64,000 nt of DNA from Morella rubra (Eukaryota > Streptophyta > Magnoliopsida > Fagales > Myricaceae). The notes under the pieces are model-generated. The model was not told the origin of the DNA, did not search any database, and was given only the letters and a program-made list of their open reading frames with translations. The translations under genes were made by a program, and so were the position numbers. Shown one piece after another: positions 1-12,300 of this stretch (the stretch's first letter is position 1; each line of letters starts with the position of its first letter). The stretch lies in the NCBI GenBank assembly GCA_003952965.2, contig CM025856.1, forward strand, positions 19,416,620 to 19,480,619. Direction: 5' to 3'.

Positions 1-1440
1 CCACGTCCGCACCGAGAATCCTTTCCCAAGACAATGTACCTCTAGGGGAGGGACCATCACTTACCCCTTAGTTTCCCTCACAAGGCAGAACCAAGGCCAA
101 GTGAGAGTCTAGCATGAAAGAACCATGTCCATGCTAGCCCGAGGTGGTGACAGAGGGCTACCTACACCGAGAAAAGGGCACTGAGGCCAAAAGCTCCTAC
201 GGAGACTATGTATATATTTGATTGAATAATTGGATCCTTACAATGGTGCCATGAAGGGGTATATATAGTACCTCCATAGGCTTGGGCGGCAAGACCTTTC
301 CTTGTAGAGGAATGTCTTTCTTGCCACACAAAATCGAATCTCCCTGAATCAAGCAAGTGCTAAAAGGAAAGATCTTGAAGGGATCTTCCTTGGTGGCCAA
401 ACCTTTGCCTAATTAGGAGCCAATCAATCAAAGATTGATTTGCCCTTATTAGACATTAATGTGGCAGGCCATATGCTTCCATATTGGGAGCAAATGTCAA
501 ATGCCACCTAAGCATAAAATCCTCCTAATATCATCAAGGATCAATCTTCCCAAATTGAGACCAAGATTGTTTCCTTAATTGATTCAAGCTAACAAGGCAA
601 TGTTTTGACACCAAAGAAATAAAGATAACTTCCCATAAATTGTGGGATTCAGCCATATAGGGATGGGTTACCCTATATGGCAACTTTTGCCGCTTGTGGC
701 TACCGCCGCCGCCGCTTCACCACCATGCAGGTGGGTGATATCAATTGGCTCCCTGGATCTTCTGGAACTAATTTGTCATATGCTCTTCCATGTGCCACTG
801 CCGCCGCTACTCCACCTTATAGGGTGGTGACTTCAAATGGTTTCATAGATCCTCTCGGGTCGTCTGGAACTAACTTGCCATATGGTATTTCGAGCGCTGC
901 TGTGACCGTCGTCGTTGCTGCCATTCCACCACCTTGTAGAGTGGTGATGTTATTCGGCTCCATTGGTCCTCCCGGATCATATGGAACCCACCTCATATGA
1001 GCTCCTCCGTCCACCGCGCGTGTCCAGTGGCCTTGTGGTGGTGTTACCAAACCACTCCAATAAGCATTCGGAGCTTTGAGAATCAACCTTCCATGTACTC
1101 TTCCTTGCACCACTATGGCTGGTAGCCATATGGTGGTGCCACCCTTGTGCTCCTTAGGTCTTCCCAAACCTTCCAGCATTATCACCTCATGCAACCCTCT
1201 TATGCCAACTCGAGGCTTGTGGCCTTGGTTGTTGATGGCCATGGGTGTTGGCCATGCCCTTTTGCTCCTAGGCATGCCATCATTGGGCCCATCTCTATTA
1301 GGTGGCTTGTCAAGGGTGCTTGCAAGCCTCATTTTTTCTGGGGCTCTAATGGGGTTCCTGTTAGGAGCGCTCCCAACGCCCCTCCTTTGTGTAGGTTGTT
1401 TTGTTTTTCTTTTCTTTTAAGGTAGATGCCAAAGTAGCTG
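1..1440 (-). repeat. LTR-like repeat with TATA-type promoter and tandem subrepeats
   Basis: This block has no recognisable protein. On the minus strand a TATATATA-type box lies near 265-272 and is followed by a transcribed-looking leader, the usual plan of an LTR U3/R junction. Further into the presumed U3, three imperfect tandem units of about 100-120 bp share the core GGATCTTCTGGAACTAA or a close variant (about 730-826, 827-945 and 946-1000). They keep a plus-strand frame open (677-1000), so that ORF shows the same repeat in protein form and is probably not a gene. The ends of the LTR are not visible; the window edge cuts the left side. Calling it an LTR is inference. Confidence 0.35.
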
Positions 1441-1689
1441 TCCTTTTGTGAGATTTTTTTTTTTCAAATTGATACACGTGGCGGGATCTTATTGGGAGTG
1501 ACGTGTCCTGCTGTAAGCTAACTATGTATGTAAGGATGAGATTGGATGGAAGGATTAAATCAACAAACAACAATAACTCAGTGACTGATTTGAGCAAATT
1601 TGAAACCCAGTGACCTTTTTTAATAAGGGTGTAAAAACCAGGGACCAAAATGGTCATTAACTTTATTATTTACATAAAATTTTACTTTC

Positions 1690-2225
1690 ACATCCTTGTC
1701 ATTGTGTGAAGCAAAAAAGATAGAGCTTTTCATTTTCTTATCTACTCTTTGAGAGAGTTAAAATTGTGTATCTCTTTATTTTAAAAGGTGTGATTTTTTA
1801 GTGAAGTTGTTTACTAAAGAAGAAGTTTAGAGATAGGATATCTCAAGCTTGGTTGGGTTGTAAGTGATGAGCTCGAAAAATCACTTTAGTTGTGATTGTT
1901 AAGTTGGCAAAGCATTTGTAAGGTTCTCTAGCACCGAGAAGCTAAAGTGTACATTATTGGGAAGATAGAGGAAAAAATCTCAAGGCTTGAAAAAAAGCTT
2001 GAGAGGTGGATGTAGGTAGGATTTGCCTAACCACCTAAAAATATCGTGTTTGCTTTTCTAACCCTACTATTTATATTCAACACTTATATATATATTTGTT
2101 GTTATCATATTTGCTTAATATTTGTGCTAAGTTAGTTTTTAGTCTGTAAACACGATTTTGAGGGTTAAAACTAAAAAAGTTTAAAAACTCAATTCACCCC
2201 TTCTTGGGTTGCCTTAATCCTAAGA
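1690..2225 (+). repeat. Degenerate Sirevirus-type Copia LTR relic
   Basis: The right part of this stretch matches, in opposite orientation, the intact LTR at 32982-34296. It shares the block around GGTGGATGTAGG and CACCTAAAAAT, and it ends near 2190-2220 with the complement of the LTR edge (GGATTAAGGCAACC). No internal domain follows it, so it is a solo LTR or a truncated end. It is heavily mutated and its left edge is approximate. Confidence 0.6.
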
Positions 2226-2285
2226 ACTTCACGTACGACTACCCACATTCGATTTTTTCCCCACCTTGAGGCTAAAAGACTCTAA

Positions 2286-2663
2286 GGGCATGTTCTTTTT
2301 GCAAAATTATTCTAAAATACAATGAATACAACAAATTCACAAAACAAACATCTAAAACATCAAAAAATCATATACAAACTTCAACAACTTTTCACACAAA
2401 CTTTAATATCTTTTTAGAAAATTTTTTAATAAATCTTCTCTCTCCATATTTTTTTCACCAAATTTCAATAATTTTTTATTAAAAAATTACATCAAATCAT
2501 CTCTCTACACCTTTTTTCAAACTCCAATAAAAATTAAATATCTTTAAAATTTCTCACCAATTTTTATACAAAAACCAATAAAACTACCATTTACATAAAT
2601 ATTCACAATTCTATAAAAAAAAATCCTAAAAATCTTACAATTTTTTACAAAATGAACATCCCC
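2286..2663. mobile_element. Tourist-like MITE (PIF/Harbinger type)
   Basis: A 378-bp AT-rich non-coding element with terminal inverted repeats: GGGCATGTTC at the left and GAACATCCCC at the right. It is flanked on both sides by TAA (2283-2285 and 2664-2666), the 3-bp TWA-type duplication made by PIF/Harbinger transposases. The interior has no ORF, as expected of a non-autonomous element. Confidence 0.7.
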
Positions 2664-2688
2664 TAAGATTTGTACACTCTTTAGCAAG

Positions 2689-3054
2689 TGATAGGTTGCG
2701 TCAGACTCACGTTACTAAAAATAAGTTGGAGGTTAAAGTGAGTGCTAGCAACAAGGAGATGACTTGGTTTATTTCCTTGATTTTAGCTTACTTGTGCTGT
2801 AGGTGTAGTCCAATAACAATCAATAGCAGTTACTAAACATGCTGTTGTTTATTTGAATTGTTGCAAGCTTTTAGGAGAGACTAGTGTCTAGTTTTTAGGA
2901 CGGTTTGTTTCTATTATAATTTAAATTGGAATATACGTTGATGTTGAAGGTCAGCAAATAAAAGTTATTTGATTTTGTGGTACATTCTCACCTGAAGAGA
3001 AGTCTTGCTATATTTTCTACAATTGAAGTAACGTTCTTGACTAGGACTTTATCA
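2689..3054 (+). repeat. 5' LTR of a small Ty3-gypsy-type element
   Basis: This 366-bp segment starts TGATAGGTTGC and ends TTATCA, so it has TG...CA edges. A primer binding site follows directly. Its first 105 bases recur at 4175-4280 behind a polypurine tract, which identifies the pair as LTRs. After that point the two copies no longer align. Confidence 0.7.
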
Positions 3055-3055
3055 A

Positions 3056-3075
3056 TTGGTATTAGAGCTGGGTTA
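3056..3075 (+). other. Primer binding site, initiator-Met tRNA type
   Basis: TTGGTATTAGAGCTGGGTT lies one base after the LTR edge. It matches the usual plant retrotransposon site that pairs with the 3' end of initiator methionine tRNA, with one change (TATTAG for TATCAG). Confidence 0.7.
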
Positions 3076-3318
3076 TGGCCACCAACAAAGAAAGGATTAA
3101 GATATTAAAAGCTGGGCTCAATGGAGTCCAAAGTGGAGTGCAACTCATGGAGATAACCATGACTGATGGGGATGCGTCGTCTGGAGGAGTCCCTCAACAA
3201 GCTTTCTGATGTTGTTTTGTTTGGTAAGTAGAGGTCACCTAGTTATCATAACCATAAGAAGGCTACAAGATTCTCACGCAACCAACGGGAAGACGATGAA
3301 GGATCGAAGCAAATTTTC

Positions 3319-3850
3319 TCAGCAAAGATAGCAAAATTGAAGTTTCCACGTTATGTCGGAGATGACCCAACTGAATGGTTCAATCAAATGGCTCAATTTT
3401 TTTTGAGTATCAAGGGACAACAGATAATCAAAAGATGGTATTGTTTCACTTGAAGGGAAAAGGCCAGTCAATGGTGGCAGTGGGTGCGTCGAGCTTCCTG
3501 TGAGGAAGGCCGAGCATTGATGTGGGAGGTGTTTGAAGAGAAGTTGTAGGCTCGTTTTGGTCCCATGGATTGTGAGGACTTCGATGAAACCTTGTCCAGA
3601 GTAAGGCAAATGGGGATGTTATGTGACTACCAAAGAGAATTCGAGAAGCTCGACAACCAAGTGTGAGGATGGACACAAAAGGGTTTAGTTGGTACCTTCA
3701 TTGGAGGACTAAAGGTTGAAATTTCCTAAGAAATTCGAATTTTTAAGCCTAGGATGTTGAAGGAGGCCATCAGCCTTGCAAGGATGAACGATGAACAACT
3801 TGTTGGCCAACAACGATTCACACAATCATCGTCAATTGAAATTGACCAAT
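3319..3850 (+). pseudogene. Broken Ty3-gypsy gag (Retrotrans_gag domain)
   Basis: In the + frames the text KLKFPRYVGDDPTEWFNQM is followed by an AQFF segment, then an SQWW-like segment, WEVFEEKL, ARFGP, and FDETLSRVRQMG with YQREFEKL. This is the order of the Retrotrans_gag capsid domain of plant gypsy elements. In-frame stops and frameshifts interrupt it (a TGA after the CFT segment, a TAG after FEEKL and others), so no full protein is possible. Protease, reverse transcriptase and integrase are absent before the 3' LTR. The element is therefore an internally deleted or gag-only derivative. The plus-strand ORF at 3873-4508 runs out of this remnant into the 3' LTR and is probably not a gene. 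Confidence 0.75.
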
Positions 3851-4160
3851 CGATGACTCTTCCAGCTCCAGCATGGTCTACATCCGCATCGCCTATGAAA
3901 TGGTTGTCGTGAAAGAAGATGCAAAAACGACGAACACAAGGCATTTAGTTTCAACTGCAACGAGAAATTCATTACGGACCACAAGTGTCAAAGATCACAA
4001 TTATTACTTCTTGAAGGGACGGCGGAAATATTATGTGAAGAAATCATTGATACAATGCCGGAAGAAGTTACATCAGAATTGCAGCCTGAGTCTAAGATGT
4101 CATTACAGGCTTCGGGTAAGGTGCAAAGAACAAGGTTGCCTTGAGGATAAGACTACACTT

Positions 4161-4174
4161 CAAAGGGGGGTAAT
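4161..4174 (+). other. Polypurine tract of the 2.7-4.3 kb element
   Basis: CAAAGGGGGGTAAT lies directly before the second copy of the LTR start (TGATAGGTTGC). Purine richness and position fit the plus-strand primer of an LTR retrotransposon. Confidence 0.65.
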
Positions 4175-4280
4175 TGATAGGTTGCTTCAGACTCACGTTA
4201 CTAAAAATAAGTTGGAGGTTAGAGTGGGTGCTAGCAACAAGGAGATGACCAGATCTATTTCCTTGATTTTAATGCTCTTG
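4175..4280 (+). repeat. 3' LTR, matching part
   Basis: About 105 bases are nearly identical to 2689-2794, including GGTTGC[G/T]TCAGACTCACG and ATAAGTTGGAGGTTA. Past 4280 the match to the 5' LTR is lost, so the rest of this LTR is deleted, replaced or very diverged. Confidence 0.7.
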
Positions 4281-4480
4281 ACTGGGAACTTATTAGCAAG
4301 CATACCGTGGTTTGCTGAAGCAGAAGGCGAAGAAGATCAAAAAGAAGGAATCAAGTTGAACGGGCATCATCATTACGACGTTGCAAAAACCAAGGACAAC
4401 AGGACGACTTACGAGCATCATCACATAGCGTTTGTGGCTCTCGTTTGTAGTCTCTTGGGCTGTGACAATTCCAGTTGTTT

Positions 4481-6515
4481 GCAAGGGAGGGCATTTATTC
4501 TGGTTTAAATCGGAAAATCCTATTTCGGTACCGGCTCCAGCCATTTCTGGTACCGGAACCGGATCCCATATTTGGGAAAAATCAAAACCGAAAATTCCGG
4601 CAAGAACGTTGGAATTTTCAATTCCGAAATTGTTTTTTAAAAAATTCCAAGGCTAAAACAGTGCAGTTTTAAGCCTTGTTTAAAAAAATAATAATAATAG
4701 TAATGTAGTGACCTGGGTTGACCTAAGTCACTTAAACCTCACTATTTAGGTCTTTCGAAAAGACCTAAATCTAATTCTTTCCAGAATCCAAACTGCCGCC
4801 TCCCCTCACCCCCCAGCCCCCTCTCCTAGTCTCCCTACTGTGGTCTGTGAGTGAGCCTGAGCCGTCAGTCGTGCCCCCCACCCTCCTTGCCACGGCTCCT
4901 CTCTCCTTCAGCCGTGCTCAACTCCTCTCTCCCTTTCTCTCTCGCTGTCACATCACATTGGGGCCGATTCCCTCAGCTGAGCTCAGCTCCTCTCTCTCTG
5001 CCGCGGCTTTTCTCTATTCAACTCTCTCTCACCAAGGTGACAAGGTTTATTTAGTATTTTATTTAAATGTTGTATTGTTAAATTCTTTAGTGTTAAACTT
5101 CTTTAGGTTTTGTTAATTTCATTTGGGGATATGAAATTTTTGATAGGCAGATTCGGTGATAATTTGGGCACCAAGATATGATTATTTTGTCTAACCTAAG
5201 CTGCTATTTGGGAATTAGATGATAAAACGTAAGAATTGGCAGATTCGGTGATAATTAGGCGATTGATTTTAGTATTGTGATTTGTGATTGCAAGATTATT
5301 TCGCTAAAGAATGCTGTTGAGGTAAAAGCCTATTATTTTATTTGTTGTGCCCAGAATTGTGTAGTTGTGGTCAAATTGCTTTGTCTTTGTGCTCTTAAAA
5401 TGAAGGGGCTTTTATGTGGAAGTTGGAACTCAACGTTGGGCCGTTGGCATACTTTAAACTCTGTTTTTTGTCCAAGTGTTTATTTAGAACCAACTGGGCA
5501 ACATGATATATTGATATCTTTTATTAAATAAGGCATGTCTCGTCCTTTTTTCCTGTTCGGTTTAAAAGAGGCTGCCTGTTTTATTAGCCCAAAAAAGGTT
5601 CTTTTCCTTGCCATTTTTAGTGTCAACTTTACGAATGTACAGAAGCAATGTTTGTGCCAAATAACTGAATGACATCTCCATGTGTTCCCTAAGTTCGCAT
5701 TAGGAAAATGAAGTTCTGCTTGATCAGTTTATCTTGTTAATGATTATTGTGAATTTGTGATTTTCAGCATTTATGTAACTGTTGGTTAATTGATTTTCAG
5801 CATCTATTTAACTGTTGGTTAATTGATTGTGAATTTGTTAATTGATTATTTGGTTGTCTCAATATTTCTCTTATAAATGTTTTGTTTTGTTTTTGTCTTT
5901 TGTAAAGATGGAGAAGCTTGGAATGTTGGATGAACTATAAAGCTTGGAATTTTAAATTTGGATGTCCTTTAATCTTTATCTTTTACTTGTTTTTTAAAAT
6001 TTCAAAGAACATTGTAATTTGAATTTAGAGTTTGCCTCTTTCAATTTGGATGATTTAATGAATGTTTAGTTGTTCATTTATTTGTATGGTTATTGTTTGT
6101 TTAGTTGTTTTGATTTTTTTGTAATTTGAATTTAGAGTTTTATTTTGGCAGTGTTATTTTGTTTTGGAATTTAGTTGTTTTAGTTGTAATTTTAATTTAG
6201 AGTTTAGTTTGGTATCCTGAAATATTGTTTGGAATTTAATTGTTTAGTTGTAATTTTAATTTAGAGTTATTTGGTAGTGTTTATTTTATTTTGGACGGCA
6301 ATGTTTAAAAACTCATTTTTGGGCCAATAGGCCCAAACCAAATCTGGGCCTTTTAGGCCCAGATAAGAGACCGGAATTTCCAATTTTTGGTTTCAAAAAT
6401 TTTGGTTCCATTCTGGTTTATTCCAGAATGGAACCGGAATGAAAATCACGATTCCGGTGGATACTGGAATCGGAATGGCCAATTCCAGTTCCGTTCGTTT
6501 CGGTCCCCACCCTTA
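4481..6515. mobile_element. Probable non-autonomous hAT-like element
   Basis: The two ends carry related inverted sequence: CAAGGGAGGGCA at the left and, on the other strand, TAAGGGTGGGGA at the right. Subterminal zones are rich in GGAAT/CCGGAA motifs facing each other (4500-4630 and 6360-6510). Between them is a C/T-rich leader-like stretch (4780-5030) and long AT-rich DNA that resembles an intron. No transposase ORF is present and I found no convincing 8-bp target-site duplication. Assignment to hAT is inference from end structure. Confidence 0.4.
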
Positions 6516-7250
6516 GCATCCTTTCCGTTCTCTATACATGATTCTTCACCAAGATTTTGTCTTCTATTTTGCGAGTGTGTACATTCAAAAGATTAAAACC
6601 ATGACAGCATGTTTGTGAGTAGCTCAATTAGAGTCTGATTTGTATACTGTTTTGTCCTTGTCTGAGCTTACTTGGATTTCCTCCTAGTGGAAGTCTTTTT
6701 ATGGAATAGAGGAAACAAATTTGGTCCTCTGCTCTCAAGTAAAATGGTTCAATAGTAATTTCTTCTATACGGTGTGATACATGGTATAATTTGGGATGTA
6801 ATTTCTTGTACCAGCCTCTGTTGCGACTTGCGAGAGACAGCTATTGGCACCGACTCCGTGAACTCTCATCAAAACATCACTCGCAGAAGAAAATTAATTG
6901 ATATTCAAAAGGAATACGTCACATCAAAAAATGTGCGTAAGTAATCGAACAAATCAGGATTTTATCTTTTTCTTTCTTTCTTTCAACTTTTCTTCGGATC
7001 AGAAGGTAAGAAGATGGATATACTTGAATATCTATATGACGATCAAATTCTGGAGCAGGATCTACCCTGACAGGGTAGTTCATTCCGGCCAAACAATGAA
7101 AGTTTGGGAAATAGCATGGCACTTTGTGGAAGGATTATAATATTGTTATCACAGATAGCAGCAATGTTTTGGTAGTCACACGTGGATCCGACCGAAATTG
7201 ATCCGACCCGACCCATGTACAGCTCTATCACCGAGTAAAACTAAAAGGTA
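6516..7250. other. Intergenic region upstream of TIC20-II
   Basis: No coding or repeat structure stands out between the hAT-like element and the TIC20-II promoter. The short ORFs here have no recognisable domain. Confidence 0.5.
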
Positions 7251-7260
7251 GAGGATAGAA

Positions 7261-7326
7261 CCGTTTAAACTTCCTTTTTAAACTTCCTTTTAAACTTCCT
7301 TTAAGGTTTTAGTTCCTTTTTATATA
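7261..7326 (+). promoter_or_regulatory. TIC20-II core promoter with tandem TTTAAACTTCC repeats
   Basis: Three close copies of TTTAAACTTCC (the first two and a half in 7263-7300) and a shortened relative run into TATATA at 7321-7326. The TATA box is only about 67 bases before the first ATG, leaving room for a short 5' UTR. The repeats could be promoter elements or simple slippage; sequence alone cannot tell. Confidence 0.5.
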
Positions 7327-7392
7327 CTTCCGTTGCAAAGACAAAAGCCCCCATCTGTTCCCCTCGCCGTCCTCGCCCACCAAAAGAAAAGA

Positions 7393-8004
7393 ATGACCTC
7401 CATGCCTCTCCTCCGCCTCTCGGCCACCGCTAATTTCACCTCCCGTTCACCCCTCTTTACAGACCCTTCCAAACTCAAGCGGGCGCCGCCAAGAAAATGG
7501 CGCAACACCAGTACGACTATCACTCGCATGTCCTACAACCCAACCCCAGCCACTGATCGGTTAATCTCAGCGGTGGCTTACACTCTCCCCTTCTTCAACT
7601 CTCTCCAATACGGCCGCTTCCTCTTCCACCAATACCCATCTCTGGGCTCCCTCTTCGATCCTCTCCTCCCTCTCCTCTCCCTCTACAGGTCCATCCCCTA
7701 CTCCTCTTTCGTGGCCTTCTTTGCCCTCTACCTGGGGGTGGTCCGGAACCCTCGTTTGAGCCGATACGTCAGGTTCAATGCAATGCAAGCCGTCACTCTG
7801 GACGTCCTCCTCGTGCTGCCCTTGCTGCTCCAACGGGTCCTCAGTCCGGGCCGGGCCGGGGTCGGGTTCAAGATCATGCTCTGGGTCCACAACGTACTGT
7901 TTGTTTTTAGCGTCTTCTGTTTTGTTTATAGTGTGGTGTGTTGTGTTCTCGGGAAGACGCCCTACCTGCCATTCGTTGCTGATGCCGCTGGTAGGCAGAT
8001 ATAG
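7393..8004 (+). CDS. TIC20-II: TIC20-II-like chloroplast inner-envelope translocon protein
   Basis: The 203-residue product belongs to the TIC20 family, membrane proteins of the chloroplast inner envelope linked to import of nuclear-encoded precursors. The first 45 residues or so are rich in S, T, R and K and low in acidic residues, as in a chloroplast transit peptide. The TIC20 region begins near residue 48 (YNPTPATDRLISAVAYTLP). The signature FNSLQYGRFLF, the YLGVVRNP loop and YVRFNAMQAVTLDVLL follow, and the protein ends GKTPYLPFVADAAGRQI. About four hydrophobic spans alternate with these loops. Length and C-terminus fit the TIC20-II/TIC20-V branch. I start at ATG 7393, because the open frame further upstream has only a TTG. 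No intron interrupts the frame. It appears intact. Confidence 0.93.
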   Translation: MTSMPLLRLSATANFTSRSPLFTDPSKLKRAPPRKWRNTSTTITRMSYNPTPATDRLISAVAYTLPFFNSLQYGRFLFHQYPSLGSLFDPLLPLLSLYRSIPYSSFVAFFALYLGVVRNPRLSRYVRFNAMQAVTLDVLLVLPLLLQRVLSPGRAGVGFKIMLWVHNVLFVFSVFCFVYSVVCCVLGKTPYLPFVADAAGRQI

Positions 8005-8615
8005 GCGGTGCTTCTCGTACTGCTTTTTTTCTTCATGTTTTCCCCTTTTTCAAGTTCATTTTAGGTGAGTGTAACTTCTGATGTATTTGAAACGTAATGT
8101 TGGGCCTTTGTTGTTGTTTGTTATATTCGTGAGAAGTAGGCATTGTACTCCTTTTCTTTCTTTTCTGAAGTTTTGGTTCAGTGTAAAACTACCAGGTCTA
8201 AGTATTTGGATGATAATGTAAGGCTAGAATGTGACGGGTTTCTCCTTAATATTTCTTCGAACAGTTGGCGAGGCCTCTCTCTGGGGTGTAAGCATTGCGT
8301 ACACATTGTTGGAACACGAGTTTGTTTTGTGTTTTGTGTTTTTTTTTTTTCCAAGTAGGTTGGAGCATGAGTTTCAAGTGCGTTGGATGGCTAATATGCG
8401 TAAGTTTGCTTAAGGGGATTATTAGCTCTGGATCCTAGTTTGTGGTGAAAAGCCAATATTGTAGAACATTCGAAGCCATTTATTGGTTTGGAGCTGTAAG
8501 AGTATGCTTTCCTGTTCCCGGGAGACTGTTCTCATTCCATTTAATCTGTGTTTTGCAGTGAAATTTGTAACTCTACCGAGTCACCAGGCTCGGCTTGAAC
8601 GACTTTTGTTATTAT

Positions 8616-8806
8616 GGGAGCATTTGTTTGCCTAATTTTTTGAGAGCCCAAAATTTCCATCATACTAAACACATTTCACAAATCCAATAAACTACATATT
8701 TTTATACATACACTTCACACTTTTTACAAATCCCAATAAATTTCAACATTCAAAAATTTCTAAAATTTTAAAAATATTCTTCAAAATTTCGGTAAACAAA
8801 CACCCC
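8616..8806. mobile_element. Tourist-like MITE behind TIC20-II
   Basis: A 191-bp AT-rich element whose ends read GGGAGCATTTGTTTGCC and, inverted, GGGGTGTTTGTTTACC. TTAT lies on both sides (8612-8615 and 8807-8810), consistent with a TTA-type PIF/Harbinger target-site duplication. It resembles the element at 2286-2663 in its ends and AT-rich interior. Confidence 0.6.
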
Positions 8807-9355
8807 TTATATTTTGTAGAGCTTTTTTTAGTTTTAGATGTGAATGACACATTGGGATCCGAGACTACATGTTTGATCACATAGCATAAAAAAACTGAAA
8901 CAGCTGCAAATACTGAAAGGAAATCAGTTTGATCACTAGCAATTTTCCCTCTTCCTCAGGATGTTCTTCGACCTGGTTTGCTCCTTAATTTGATTGTCGC
9001 CTAACATAAAAATTGTACGCATTGAATTCCATTTATCAGATAAAGCTGACACAGAGTTTACACAACCTAAAACCAGTTTCAATGCCGACTAGAGTAAAGC
9101 TAATATTACAGCCACATATAAGCAGGAACACAAACTCCAAGCTAACTTAAAATCAGTGTCAAAAATCTCTGTCAAACATGAAGCTGATACAACCTATGCG
9201 CCAAAGTCATGTCCATCACAGGATAATCGCAGCTCTACCAACAGTATAAATATAATCCAAAGCACATAATTATCTTTTTCCTACAGGTGCGGCTCAACAC
9301 TGACCTAGACAAGAACACATTTTCCAATTCCATATGCACCAGAGCAAAGGATCTT

Positions 9356-12300
9356 CTAATACCGGTCGTAACGCCTGGAATGAGAGAGTAATTAATCAGT
9401 CGGGGTCACTTTGCTTAAGGAAAATGAATTAAACAAGGGCCTTAAAAGCTTCCAAATGCGCATATGAACAAGTGGAAACCAAGATCTGATAAATTAAAAC
9501 ATAAAAAAAAAAAAAAAAAAATCTCATAAACTGCACCCAGGTCATAGGTATTTACAGAAGCGCCAAATTTATGGTTAAGTGCTTCGACCTGTTTGATGAC
9601 TAACAAAACAGCTAAATTAATCTATCAGCATTACGCAGGATACATTTGGCCATCAGCATGGTTTCTGGACCAACGCAGACTAGCCACTGAGAGTCGAGAG
9701 AACCTTGTTTGGGGTGGACAAGGTAGATTTTAAGATAGAATCTATACCTCAGAGTCCTCCACATGATGGGACAAACAAAAGTCCTATATACAATTCTTTT
9801 GGACAAATCCCAAATTGATCCCCTCCAAAACTTCTTAATTATTTGTACATACTTTGATCTTTTCACAATATCAATATGTACCAGCCATTAATACATTAAT
9901 CTTATCCTATATGGTAGCGTGGATCCAAATTTAGAACACTTCAATTATAAATTAAACAAAAATAGACATTTACTTCACTTGCCACGTGTTCAAGCCTTAC
10001 AGAATTCAACTCTATTTATTTCAAGAGTATTTTAGTAAGTAGCTCTCCAATATAACCGACCCAGAGGGTAAAAAAAGCAAAAACCCCGCAAACACTCCCT
10101 ATTCCAATCACTCAGGATTTTAAAACAGAATATAAGTTTATATGCTGAACCTTTTGTTTCTTCCTTTCTGGGGCCTTCAATTATTATAACAACACAAAGA
10201 AAAGACAGAAGAACTACAAATTCATCGTCAAGCCACAATCAGTGGACAAAAATACATCCACAAGGACTCAGAACCTCTTCCCCGTCTCTTGGTTTGATGA
10301 CAAGAATAGTAGAATAAAAAGAAAGGAAGCCCACATAAAAATGAGAGAAAATACTTTAGACGGAAGAAGAGTAGAGTACCTGTGGCGATCATAATCCCTT
10401 GAACGCTCCTTTGACCGCGACCGCGACCTGCGGCGACTCCTTGAGTCATAATTGCGGGACCGATCTGAATCTCTATCACGCTCGCGATCATAGCCACGCT
10501 CACGATCATGATGCCTATCACGATCTCTGCTCCTACCATCATAATCCCTCCCCCGGTCACGGCTATCTCCTCGTTCTTGATCCCTACTAGATTCCCGCTC
10601 TCTGTCCTTACTTTGCTCTTTCGATCTGTAATGTGAACAATTGAGGAAGAAGAAAACAAGAACCACATTCAGGCAGAAATTTAGGCACAAAGTTGATACA
10701 CATTACACAGAATTGAAGGCAAAGATGATTGAAGTTACCTTCTATCCTCCCGATCAACCTTTCGGCTCTTTTCTTTCTCTTCCTGACAATTTAATTACCA
10801 AAAGAATGCCATTGAAACCAACTTTAAATGACACAAAAGTCCAATTAAATTGAAGAGATGATATTTATTCACAAAAGGAAACAAAACCTAAAGATATTGC
10901 AAGTAATGCAAAAAAGCAGAACTGCTTCAACATTGATACTACCCGGACACAACAAAGCAATGGAAAGTGCATCTGTATAATATGCATATTATAGAAACCC
11001 ACAGCTAGATTGCACATGCTCTTAATACTTGGGTACAATGTGCTTATACCTCCACACACACATGTAGGTATAAGTTCAAAGAAACCAATCTTCTTAATGG
11101 TCATGTCAGGCCCCAGGATTTTCAGGCCACATCCAATGTGCCCTAGTCTTTGAAACCAACTTTAAATGTAAGGAAACATTAGAGGCACATTTGCCATACA
11201 TCTGATGTATACTGAAGGCTAACATGCGCTGGACTCGAGACATTTCTTCAGGGAATTCTCCATGCTCAAGTCTCAAAACTACATCATATCACAACACATT
11301 AGAAAAATGCAAAATCATCCTTCGCCGAGGTTAGAAAAACTCACTGATCGAATACTAACTGAGAATCTCTATAGAAGAATGTCAAACATTATACCAGCAC
11401 CTGAACCAACATATTCAGAATACCAACTTAAGGACATTTCAAAAGACATGAAAAGAAGAATAGTAGATACATCACATTCAGCACCATAACATCAGTTTCT
11501 TTCTAGAATTTTGACATTTCTTTTGCCAATGCCCAAAAATGAAGATATGGTTGAGTAATGACATAATCAGTAGCCAGCAGGCTAGGGGAAGAAGTAAACC
11601 GAAGTTAGTAGGTAATAACACCTTTGCACATTTTTGCACATTTTTGCACACCAAAGTTAATATAAATAAAAAATATTTTCACAATATTAATCGTTATGTA
11701 GGATAAGAATATTTATTACCTGAAGCTCTGCTAACTTCTCACGGATTTGCATATAGCCTAAATGAAGCTTTCCCCCAAAATGATCAGCTAAACGGCGGTC
11801 ACTGAAAATAACAAAAAAAAAAATCAAAATGGTGTGCACACATATAACATCCAAAAGCTTTACACAATAGGTACATTCACAGCACAGTTGCCTGATAATG
11901 TTTTAGCTAATAATAGCATGATCTACAAGCATAAAACAGAAAAAGACGCACATTCTTTAGCTGCAAAAGTAATCCTCGTAAAACTGGGCCCAAGAGCCTG
12001 CTGGTGACAAGGAGGTATAATTGTCGGGTCAAAAGCTGAATTTGAATCCCCAAAAACTAACTCTATGTTACCTAAGTAACGCTAAGAAATACAGGGTAAG
12101 AATCAAGGTCTCTGAAGATAAAATATTACCTGTCATAAACACTCAAAAATGCTCCGCAAATGTCACAAACACGTAACTTCTGATCAGTCTGAAACAACAT
12201 CACGAGTGAGACAAGAATTACGATTGCAGAGCAAAGCAAATAAACATTAATATACTTGGACTGCGAAACATAGTATCAAGACATGGCTGGCCAAGCATTC

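Noticed and set aside
817-1332. Minus-strand ORF of 171 codons
   Set aside because: It lies over the tandem repeats and LTR-like DNA, has no domain, and overlaps an equally long ORF on the other strand.
10228-10690. Two overlapping minus-strand ORFs of about 140 codons
   Set aside because: One is the RS-tail exon of LUC7 extended into introns on both sides; the other is the same DNA in a wrong frame.
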